Program-made: the position numbers and the translations under genes
Assembly: GCA_003490025.1 (NCBI GenBank)
Contig: DNJC01000051.1
Coordinates: 1-46,406, forward strand
DNA length: 46,406 nucleotides
Origin: Geobacter sp.
Lineage (GTDB): Bacteria; Desulfobacterota; Desulfuromonadia; Geobacterales; Geobacteraceae
Direction: 5' to 3'
Shown: positions 32,040-38,944 of the stretch, piece by piece
Numbering within the stretch: the first letter of the stretch is position 1
How the letters are laid out: every line of letters starts with the position of its first letter
The notes under the pieces: model-generated
The model's database searches: none
Told to the model about the DNA's origin: nothing
The model's input: only the letters and a program-made list of their open reading frames with translations

Positions 32040-34544
32040 ATGACGATCAAACAGAAACTTTTCTGCAGCGCCCTTCTTACCCTCGCGGGAATTGCCGTCA
32101 TCGGCGGGGTGAGTCTTTTGGGCATGAAATTCGTGCAGGGGAAGCTCTTCATACTGACGGAGCGTTCCACACCATTCCAGTTGAAGACCATTGAGATGCA
32201 GCGCACGCTGCAGGAGCACACCTCGAACCTGCTGGAAGTCGCCTTTTCGGCATCCGCGAACGATCTGGCGAAGGCGCGGGCCAGCGCGGAGCGGACCCTT
32301 GCCGACTTGGGGAGGGTGGGCGGAGAGCTTAACAAGCTGAAAGCGAAGGATAGCTCGGACGGCGGCAACAACAGGGCCGAACGCCTCGATCAATTGACCA
32401 GGGAGATGTTCTCCACCACGGAGGCCAGGCTGAAAGCGGAGGAAGGGGCCCGGGTGGCGGACCTGGCCATGAGGGGGAAGCTGCAGGAAATCACGCGCAA
32501 GCTCGCGGAGATGGACCGTTCCATCCAGAAAAGGCAGAAGAACTCGGCCCGGCAACTCTCGGACTCCAGCGGTTCCGCAGGCGAAATCACGCTGAAGCTG
32601 ATGAACCTGACGACGGCAAGGGACTTCCTCAAGGACGCCAGCTATGCCCTGTCGGAGCTTGTCAAGGCGACCGGGAAGAAGGGGGTGATCATCGCCCGTG
32701 GCAAGCTGGATGCCGCCCTGAACGAGTTTGCCAGGAACCGGCTGGTGGCGGCGGGCGACCCGAGTGTCAAGGCCGCCGCCGAACTCGTCGCCGAGGTCAG
32801 GAAGCTGGTCTCCGCCCCGCAGGGGCTTCTCGAGCTGAAGGGTGCCCTGCTCGCGAAGGGGGGTGACGCCTCCAGCCACGAGTACGACCAGGTTGCGCAG
32901 TCGGTGGGGAGCAAGCTCACCAGCGCGGTGATCGAGATTGAGCAGTCTGTCACCCTTGCCACCACGAAATACAACCAGGAGAGCCGCAGCCACGACGATT
33001 CCCTCAAGGGGGCCAACGCCGCGGGCGACGTCCTGGCGCTCAACGGGACCTTGAACTCCCTGGGGCTGGACATAAAAAGCGGCATCCTGGAACTCTTCGG
33101 GGCGCGAAACAGCGAGGAACTCTCCCGGTTGACGGACGAGCTGAAGGCGCGTCTGGCAAATGCGGAAAGGGTGCAGCAGCGGATGGCCGCCCTGCTCGCC
33201 GCCTCGAAGAGTACGGCCGAACTCGGAGCCCTGCGCGGGGTGGCCGGGATGCTCAACGAGTTCAAGGGGTTGCTCCTCGCCAACATCGGCCCGGTGGAAA
33301 AGCTGCAGCAGGTACTGAAGGTCCGCGCTGAGGCGGCCGCTTTGAACGCCAAGCTCAAAGAACTGGTGGCGGAGCAGAGCGATCAGGGAAAACACGGGGT
33401 GACAGCCGCCCAGTCGGAACAGGAAAAGGCCGTGGCTTCGGTGAACCGCATGGTGCGCAGCTTCGTCATCGCCGTCACGATCCTCGGGCTGGCCATGATG
33501 GCCTTCGGACTGATCACCAGCCTGTTGCTGGCCCGTTCCATAACCAACCCCATCCGCGAGCTGACGGTACTTGCGGAGGGGTTCGGCAGCGGCGACTTCA
33601 GCGGCACGCTGGATGCGGGGCGCAAGGACGAATTCGGACAGCTTGCGCGCCACTTCAATCAGGCGACGGAGAAACTGGGAGAGATCACCGGGGCTCTCGC
33701 CGGGACCATCGGGAAACTCGCCGAGCATTCGCGCCACCTTTCCCGCACGGCGGAAGAACTCTCCCAGGGTTCCCGGGAACAGACGCTGGCATCGGAACAG
33801 TCTGCGTCCGCCATGACGGAAATGGCTCAGAGCATAAACGAGGTGGCGGGAAGCGCTGCCCGGGCGGCCGACGCCTCCCGGCAGGCGCTGCAGACCGCGG
33901 GGAAGGGGGGAGAGATGGTTGCCAGCACGGCGCAGGGGATGGAAAGGATAGCATCCTCGGTCCGGGAGGCGGCGGCGCTGGTGCAAAACCTGGGTCAGCG
34001 TTCCGAGGAGGTGGGGGCCGTCGTCGGCATCATCAACGACATCGCGGACCAGACCACTTTGCTCGCCTTGAACGCCTCGATAGAAGCCGCCCGCGCGGGA
34101 GAGATGGGGATGGGGTTTGCCGTGGTTGCCGACGAGGTGCGCAAACTCGCCACGCGCACCACCGCGGCCACCTCCGAAATCGCAGCCATGATCAGGGAGA
34201 TCCAGACGGGAACGGCAAAGACGGTCATTGCCATGAAGGCCGGAGATGACAACGTCGCCGATGGCGTACGCCTGGCGAGCGAGGCAAGCAGCTCCCTGGA
34301 GGAGATCCTGGAAGTCTCGGCCAGGGGGGCGGAAATGGCCGAGCGGATCGCCGCGGCGGCGGAGGAACAGTCTACGGCCACCGAGCAGATATCGGCCGGT
34401 ATCGAGGGGATTGCGGACATCACGCGTCGGACTGAGGGGGCAACCCAGGAAATCAGGAGTTATTCCGAGGAGCTGCAGCAGATCGCCGACCAGCTCTCAT
34501 CCATGGCGGCGTGGTTCCGTCACCCCGCAGGAAACAGAGCCTGA
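32040..34544 (+). CDS. Methyl-accepting chemotaxis protein with very large periplasmic domain
   Basis: 834 residues. The first membrane helix covers residues ~7-29. A predicted all-helical periplasmic region runs from ~33 to ~472. The second helix is ~474-497, then HAMP (SITNPIRELTVLAEG), and the cytoplasmic signalling domain has the conserved hairpin tip IADQTTLLALNASIEAARAG. No C-terminal CheR/CheB-binding pentapeptide is present. The periplasmic region of ~440 residues is far larger than the usual ~150. SD GGAAGGTGG precedes the ATG by about eight bases. It is 36 bases after the PstS-like gene and probably shares its sigma-28-like promoter. It likely signals to CheA/CheW elsewhere; the ligand is unknown. 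Confidence 0.93.
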   Translation: MTIKQKLFCSALLTLAGIAVIGGVSLLGMKFVQGKLFILTERSTPFQLKTIEMQRTLQEHTSNLLEVAFSASANDLAKARASAERTLADLGRVGGELNKLKAKDSSDGGNNRAERLDQLTREMFSTTEARLKAEEGARVADLAMRGKLQEITRKLAEMDRSIQKRQKNSARQLSDSSGSAGEITLKLMNLTTARDFLKDASYALSELVKATGKKGVIIARGKLDAALNEFARNRLVAAGDPSVKAAAELVAEVRKLVSAPQGLLELKGALLAKGGDASSHEYDQVAQSVGSKLTSAVIEIEQSVTLATTKYNQESRSHDDSLKGANAAGDVLALNGTLNSLGLDIKSGILELFGARNSEELSRLTDELKARLANAERVQQRMAALLAASKSTAELGALRGVAGMLNEFKGLLLANIGPVEKLQQVLKVRAEAAALNAKLKELVAEQSDQGKHGVTAAQSEQEKAVASVNRMVRSFVIAVTILGLAMMAFGLITSLLLARSITNPIRELTVLAEGFGSGDFSGTLDAGRKDEFGQLARHFNQATEKLGEITGALAGTIGKLAEHSRHLSRTAEELSQGSREQTLASEQSASAMTEMAQSINEVAGSAARAADASRQALQTAGKGGEMVASTAQGMERIASSVREAAALVQNLGQRSEEVGAVVGIINDIADQTTLLALNASIEAARAGEMGMGFAVVADEVRKLATRTTAATSEIAAMIREIQTGTAKTVIAMKAGDDNVADGVRLASEASSSLEEILEVSARGAEMAERIAAAAEEQSTATEQISAGIEGIADITRRTEGATQEIRSYSEELQQIADQLSSMAAWFRHPAGNRA

Positions 34545-34573
34545 CAGCAGCCCCCCCGCTGAGGAACAAAAAA

Positions 34574-34612
34574 ACGGCGTGCCACTTTCCCCAAGTGGCG
34601 CGCCGTCTGGTT
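34574..34612. terminator. Hairpin terminator between chemoreceptor and FlgM-like gene
   Basis: ACGGCGTGCCACTT pairs with AAGTGGCGCGCCGT (one G-T pair) across a TCCCC loop. It is preceded by an A-run and followed by CTGGTTTT, so it can end transcripts from both convergent genes. Confidence 0.8.
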
Positions 34613-34640
34613 TTCTGCGGCAGTTTATCCGGGTGCCTGT

Positions 34641-34922
34641 CTAGATCCCCAAAGCGCCGGAGAGCATCTTTTCGGCAACGAGCCGCCCATCGACCCGGTA
34701 GGTCCCTGCCGCTACCTGCGACTTGATCGATTCCACACGCTCTGCCTGCAACCTTTCCATTTCCCCCGACCCCTCCAGCTCCAGGGCGGATGAAAGCTCC
34801 ACAACGTCCCTTTTTTGCAGCGGTTTTGCTGCCTTGTCCCTGCCTGCGACGGCCTGGCTGTCACCTTCGTTTCCTGCCTGCCGTGCCAGCGCGGCCTGTT
34901 GAGTTTCGGCTTGTATCTTCAT
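34641..34922 (-). CDS. FlgM-like protein (probable anti-sigma-28 factor)
   Basis: 93 residues from ATG 34922. The C-terminal half has the FlgM pattern: VVELSS, then ERLQAERVESIKSQVAAGTYRVD, and GRLVAEKMLSG. FlgM binds sigma-28 and holds it inactive until the flagellar hook is complete. I chose the ATG at 34922 because codons upstream of it in frame are AT-rich at third positions while those after it are GC-rich, and because FlgM proteins commonly begin MKI. The SD there is weak. ATGs at 35009-35021 with a GAGG nearby would give a longer protein. The gene converges on the chemoreceptor behind a shared terminator. Confidence 0.7.
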   Translation of the reverse strand: MKIQAETQQAALARQAGNEGDSQAVAGRDKAAKPLQKRDVVELSSALELEGSGEMERLQAERVESIKSQVAAGTYRVDGRLVAEKMLSGALGI

Positions 34923-35129
34923 TTTTAAGGTCTCTTTGTTTGCTGTGATTACCGAACTGTCTGGATAATAATGGTTTTCTCCCTTAATGCCCAGTGATTT
35001 TTCTCTCATCATCACTGGCATCCCGCCTCGTCGACAGCCATGCCCCCTCTGCATAAGTAACCCCCAGCCGCTGACCCGACTCTTCCACTCATTTCCGAAT
35101 GATAATTCCATTGACACCTGTTAAGTATC

Positions 35130-35157
35130 TTGACATTAAAAACTGTTAAGATATTTT
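35130..35157 (+). promoter_or_regulatory. Candidate sigma-70 promoter with CTGTTAAG direct repeats
   Basis: TTGACA at 35130-35135 and TATTTT at 35152-35157, sixteen bases apart, in an AT-rich stretch of an otherwise GC-rich region. CTGTTAAG occurs at 35118-35125 and again at 35143-35150, flanking the -35, and could be an operator. The rest of the 34923-35277 gap shows no gene. Confidence 0.45.
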
Positions 35158-35277
35158 TGATGGGTGCCTGCGGCCCGAATAAAGCGGCAATGCCGGAGTT
35201 CGCAGGCGGACGCGTGGATGGTGCGACGTCGAGTTTGCTGACATTTCTCTGTGACAGGCACGTCAAAGGGGGAAACC

Positions 35278-35487
35278 ATGGCAGAGTCCCGGGCTCAAGC
35301 TCAAACGCAAGTGCAGACGCAGGCTCCTGTTACCGTAGTCAAGGAACGCTCCTTCGGGATGTTCACCTTGACTGTCACGCTCATCCTCATACTGGCGGTT
35401 TTCCTCTACGTCTACCTGGCCCAGAGACGGAGAAAGACGGTGCCGAAGCACGTCGACCAGAAGGCCGGGGACGAGGGAGAGGACTGA
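35278..35487 (+). CDS. Small single-span membrane protein, unknown function
   Basis: 69 residues from ATG 35278, with AGGGGG five bases upstream. The N-terminus is rich in Gln, Ala and Thr (AQAQTQVQTQAP). One membrane helix (LTVTLILILAVFLYVYLA) is followed by a basic RRRK and an acidic tail. The positive-inside rule puts the C-terminus in the cytoplasm. I do not recognise the family. It lies about 225 bases upstream of the OmpA-like gene but has its own candidate promoter. Confidence 0.7.
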   Translation: MAESRAQAQTQVQTQAPVTVVKERSFGMFTLTVTLILILAVFLYVYLAQRRRKTVPKHVDQKAGDEGED

Positions 35488-35550
35488 AAGAGAAGGCAGC
35501 TCCGGACGGTTGCGCGCTTCTAAGGTGTGCGGCGGCGGTCGTTGGTGAGG

Positions 35551-35578
35551 TTGACACCTTTTCGAATAACGTTATATT
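35551..35578 (+). promoter_or_regulatory. Sigma-70-like promoter of the OmpA-like gene
   Basis: TTGACA at 35551-35556, sixteen bases, then TATATT at 35573-35578. The start would be near 35585, giving a leader of about 125 bases. The palindrome AACGTT occurs at both ends of the -10 region (GTTATATTGGTAAACGTT), a possible operator. Confidence 0.6.
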
Positions 35579-35670
35579 GGTAAACGTTAATTTTGCCCCC
35601 CTTCCACACAGGCACGAACCGGGAACTGAACTGGGCCGGGCTCAGGCGGCGACGGCCCGAAAAATTAAGC

Positions 35671-35693
35671 AGAAGGGTTCCGAGGACCCTTCT
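35671..35693 (+). promoter_or_regulatory. Leader hairpin just upstream of the OmpA-like gene's SD
   Basis: AGAAGGGT and CC pair with GGACCCTTCT in the 5' leader, ending six bases before the AAGGAGG at 35699. It could protect the transcript end or affect ribosome access, as known for other outer-membrane protein messages. No function is shown by the sequence alone. Confidence 0.4.
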
Positions 35694-35712
35694 CAACCAA
35701 GGAGGCACAGAG

Positions 35713-37107
35713 ATGAAAAAAATCACCAGCTTTATCTTCATGATGGTCCTGGCCGTGATGGCGCTGGCCGGCGCCGCGCAAGCAGGGGAACGGGCGGGGG
35801 CGTTCTCCATATCCCCCTTCATCGGCGGCTACGTCTTTGACGACAACGACCAGGCTTATCTCAGGCAGAACCGCCCCCTCGTCGGCCTGCGGCTTGGCTA
35901 TAATTTGACCGAGCACTTCGGGGCTGAAGTGGTGGGGACCTACATGAAGGCGGAAAACAAGGTCACCGACCACCAAAATGGCGTCTACACCTACCGGCTC
36001 GACCTCCTGTACAACTTCATGCCGCATTCGACCATCGTTCCCTACCTCGCCCTGGGCGGCGGGGTGCAAACCATCAATTACGACGGGCCGAACTCGGACG
36101 ACGGCATCTTAGATCTCGGCGGCGGCTTCAAGTTCTTCATGTCGGACAACGTCGCCTTCAGGCTCGATGCGCGGCACATCTTCGACTTCTATGCATCCCG
36201 CCTGACCCGCGACTACGCCAACAACTGGGAATACTCAGCCGGCCTGACCTTCAACTTCGGAGGCAGGACCCACAAGGCCGCGGCAGCCGCCCCCGCAAAA
36301 GCCGCGGTGGCAGAGCCTGCCCCCGCCGCCGAGCCTCCGCTTGAGCCGGTGCCGGCTGCGGAACCGACCCCGGGGCACTACAAGTACTGCATCACCCTCC
36401 AGGGCGAGTTCGACATCGACAGGGCGGTCATCCGCGAGGAAAACAAACCTGAGATCGCCCAGGTCGGCGAATTCATGAAGAAGTACCCGACCACTACCGC
36501 CGTCATCGAGGGGCACACGGACAACGTCGGTTCCTACAACCACAACATGGACCTCTCCCAGCGCAGGGCCGAGGCCGTGATGAACTACCTCGTCGAGCAG
36601 TACGGCATCGACCGCTCCAGGCTCACCGCCAAGGGATACGGCTTCACCCGCCCGATAGCCGACAACGCCACGGACGAAGGGAAACAGAAGAACCGCCGCA
36701 TCGAGGCGATCATCGACTGCGCCTTCGACGTGCAGCAGGTACAGCCGCCGGAACGGCTCTGCATGTCCCTCATGATGGACTTCGACGCCGGCAAGGCTGA
36801 CGTGAAGCCCCAGTACCAGGCGGAAATCGCCAAGGTAGCCGATTACATGAAGCGCTACACCACCACGACGGCCGTCATCGAGGGGCACACCGACAACACC
36901 GGCGACGCGGCCCAGAACATGAAGCTCTCCCAGCAGCGCGCGGAGAACGTGGTCAACACCCTGGTCAACAAGTTCGGCATCGACCGTTCGCGTCTCTCCG
37001 CCAGGGGGTACGGCGCCACCCGTCGCATCAGCTACAACAACACCCCCGAAGGGCGGGCCAAAAACCGCAGGATCAACGCGGTGATCGACTGCGTTATCAA
37101 GAAGTAG
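35713..37107 (+). CDS. OmpA-family outer membrane protein with two OmpA C-terminal domains
   Basis: 464 residues from ATG 35713, seven bases after AAGGAGG. The signal peptide ends after residue 24 (GAAQA). Residues ~25-200 form an eight-stranded barrel (alternating strands, ending YSAGLTFNFGG). A Pro/Ala-rich linker follows. Two peptidoglycan-binding OmpA domains come next, each with EGHTDN, LSQRRAE or LSQQRAE, and KNRRI, about 105 residues each and similar over most of their length. Most family members carry one such domain. It should tether the outer membrane to peptidoglycan. A terminator follows. Confidence 0.92.
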   Translation: MKKITSFIFMMVLAVMALAGAAQAGERAGAFSISPFIGGYVFDDNDQAYLRQNRPLVGLRLGYNLTEHFGAEVVGTYMKAENKVTDHQNGVYTYRLDLLYNFMPHSTIVPYLALGGGVQTINYDGPNSDDGILDLGGGFKFFMSDNVAFRLDARHIFDFYASRLTRDYANNWEYSAGLTFNFGGRTHKAAAAAPAKAAVAEPAPAAEPPLEPVPAAEPTPGHYKYCITLQGEFDIDRAVIREENKPEIAQVGEFMKKYPTTTAVIEGHTDNVGSYNHNMDLSQRRAEAVMNYLVEQYGIDRSRLTAKGYGFTRPIADNATDEGKQKNRRIEAIIDCAFDVQQVQPPERLCMSLMMDFDAGKADVKPQYQAEIAKVADYMKRYTTTTAVIEGHTDNTGDAAQNMKLSQQRAENVVNTLVNKFGIDRSRLSARGYGATRRISYNNTPEGRAKNRRINAVIDCVIKK

Positions 37108-37177
37108 CGGTAACGGCCGGGTGAAAAAGGGTAATCCGCGATATCCCGGCGTAAGGCGACAATAATCGGTTGAACAG

Positions 37178-37209
37178 AAATAGCCCATATCCGATATGGG
37201 CTATTTTTG
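37178..37209 (+). terminator. Rho-independent terminator after OmpA-like gene
   Basis: TAGCCCATAT pairs with ATATGGGCTA across a three-base loop, followed by TTTTT. The stem is flanked by A-residues on the left, so it may work in both directions. Confidence 0.88.
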
Positions 37210-37242
37210 TTGCCCGGGGCCCGCAAAAAAAGGAGGTTTGAG

Positions 37243-37440
37243 ATGAAAGAGACCAGGTTGACGCTGCCGCAGGTGTCGCTGATAGCCGCAACCCGTGGGA
37301 TGTTGGGGGGAGGGGTGGCCTTGCTGTTCGCGGACCGGTTTACCGACAGGGAGCGCAGGGTCGTCGGCTGGGTCCTGTTCCTGGTAGGCGTCGCCAGCAC
37401 GATCCCCCTGGGAAGGCTCGTGCTCGACAAGAGGCGCTGA
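37243..37440 (+). CDS. Small membrane protein, unknown function
   Basis: 65 residues from ATG 37243, six bases after AGGAGG. Two hydrophobic stretches, about residues 10-30 (glycine-rich) and 42-57 (VVGWVLFLVGVASTIPLG), are separated by a charged loop (DRFTDRERR). It probably spans the membrane twice. I do not recognise a named family. It follows the OmpA terminator. Confidence 0.7.
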   Translation: MKETRLTLPQVSLIAATRGMLGGGVALLFADRFTDRERRVVGWVLFLVGVASTIPLGRLVLDKRR

Positions 37441-37447
37441 AGAAACC

Positions 37448-37610
37448 GTTCAAGGTTCAAAGTTCAAGGTTCAACGTTACAGACAGGATGCGGTGAACGG
37501 GGAGCGCCCAACAGTTAAACGACACGCCTGTCGTGAAGATGAAGATAGAACGGAACGTTGAACCTTCAACACTGAACGTTGAACCGTTGAACGTCTAACA
37601 TTGAACGGAT
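37448..37610. repeat. GTTCAA/TTGAAC short-repeat region
   Basis: GTTCAAGGTTCAAAGTTCAA and similar units at about 37448-37480 are answered by inverted units (CGTTGAACCTTCAACACTG, then GAACGTTGAACCGTTGAACG) at about 37553-37606. The two halves can pair over a ~70-base spacer that holds a small palindrome (ACGACACGCCTGTCGT). The region lies directly before the aldo/keto reductase SD. Confidence 0.7.
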
Positions 37611-37623
37611 TTTGGAGGAAGCC

Positions 37624-38619
37624 ATGCGCAAACGTAGACTGGGGTGTCAGGGGCTGGAGGTTTCGGCCATGGGGCTTGGCTGCATGGGGATGACGTTCGC
37701 CTACGGGCACCAGGACGACGCGGCTTCGATAAGCGTCCTGCGGCGGGCCGTCGAGTTGGGGATCAACTTCTGGGATACCGCGGAAATGTACGGACCCTTC
37801 AGCAACGAGCAGCTTTTGGGACGCCTGCTCAAGGAGGTGCCGCGTCAGCGACTGGTGATCGCCACCAAGTTCGCCTGGAGGTTCGGCCCGCACGGCGAGC
37901 AGATCGGGCTCGACAGCAGCCCGGCGCAGGTGCGCAGGTCGATAGACGGGTCACTGAAGAGGCTCGGGACCGACTACATCGATCTCTACTATCAGCACCG
38001 CCTCGACCCGTCGGTCCCCATCGAGGAGACGGTCGGCGCGCTCTCGGAACTGGTGCGGCAGGGGAAGGTGCGCTACATAGGGCTCTCAGAGGTCGGCCCG
38101 GGGATCGTGCGCCGGGCGCATGCGGTGCACCCCCTGTCGGCGGTCCAGTCCGAGTACTCGCTCTGGGAGAGGGGGGTGGAGGAGAAGCTGTTCCCGGTCC
38201 TTCGCGAGCTCAACATCGGTTTCGTCGCCTACAGCCCGATGGGGCGCGGCTTCCTGGCAGGCAAGATCCGGAGCCCGGACGACCTCGAAGCGTGCGACTG
38301 GCGCCGCAAGAACCCGCGTTTCCTGGCGGAGAACCTGAGCCACAATTTCCGGCTGGTCTCCATCGTCAACGAAATCGCCTGCGCCCACGAGGCCACGCCC
38401 GCCCAGGTGGCGCTGGCGTGGATACTCAGGCGGGGCAGCGACGTAGTTCCCATCCCCGGGACCAAGCACCTGCGCTTTCTGGAGGAAAACGTACAGGCGG
38501 TAGGACTGAAACTTTCCGACGATGTCTGGGCCTCCCTGGACAGATCCCTCTCCTGCTTCAAAGTGGCGGGGGAGCGGTACCAGGAGGATGCGCTCCGCTT
38601 CATCGACACCTCCGACTAA
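37624..38619 (+). CDS. Aldo/keto reductase
   Basis: 331 residues from ATG 37624, with GGAGG six bases upstream. It is a TIM-barrel NAD(P)H-dependent reductase. The catalytic tetrad is visible as Asp51 and Tyr56 (FWDTAEMYG), Lys82 (ATKF) and His125 (YYQHR). Conserved segments include VRYIGLSEVG, the YSPMGRGFLAGKI loop and PIPGTKHLRFLEEN for cofactor binding. It belongs to the YajO/IolS-like side of the superfamily by pattern. The substrate cannot be inferred. It stands alone. Confidence 0.92.
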   Translation: MRKRRLGCQGLEVSAMGLGCMGMTFAYGHQDDAASISVLRRAVELGINFWDTAEMYGPFSNEQLLGRLLKEVPRQRLVIATKFAWRFGPHGEQIGLDSSPAQVRRSIDGSLKRLGTDYIDLYYQHRLDPSVPIEETVGALSELVRQGKVRYIGLSEVGPGIVRRAHAVHPLSAVQSEYSLWERGVEEKLFPVLRELNIGFVAYSPMGRGFLAGKIRSPDDLEACDWRRKNPRFLAENLSHNFRLVSIVNEIACAHEATPAQVALAWILRRGSDVVPIPGTKHLRFLEENVQAVGLKLSDDVWASLDRSLSCFKVAGERYQEDALRFIDTSD

Positions 38620-38627
38620 CCACACGC

Positions 38628-38661
38628 CCGCGCTCCTCCTCCGCGGGGAAGGGGAGCGCGG
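38628..38661 (+). terminator. GC-rich hairpin after aldo/keto reductase
   Basis: CCGCGCTCC pairs with GGAGCGCGG across about 16 bases. There is no T-run after it, so it may be a rho-dependent or weak terminator, or a repeat relic. Confidence 0.4.
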
Positions 38662-38944
38662 CTCTCTCACTGATTGCGGGAGAAGTCTGAGCAGTACCTG
38701 TTACTGGCACAGACAGAGCAGTTACAGGCATGAAAAAGGCTCAGGATCAGCACTCGCAGTCATAGCAAATTCATCATACTGGTTCATATTTGGTCCAGCA
38801 CTTGGTATAGTCAGTGGCAAGGAGCCGCTTAACGGTTTTCATGCGCGCTGACCCTCCACGCGACGTGCTTTCGCGTTGCCGAGAGACAGGGCGGGAAGGC
38901 CGCCGATGCGCTCCGATCATGACATCGAGTGAAGGAGCCGCGCC
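38662..38944. other. Intergenic region before transketolase
   Basis: The part at about 38690-38840 is clearly lower in GC than its surroundings. It contains short echoes (CAGTACCTGTTACTGG, CAGTTACAGG) but no full gene in any frame. It may be a relic of mobile DNA. A weak promoter-like pair, TTCATA at 38783 and TATAGT at 38806 with seventeen bases between, could serve transketolase with a leader of about 130 bases. Confidence 0.35.

Noticed and set aside
38707..38723. Sigma-54 promoter upstream of transketolase
   Set aside because: TGGCAC is present but the GC element is one base off and TT is missing.
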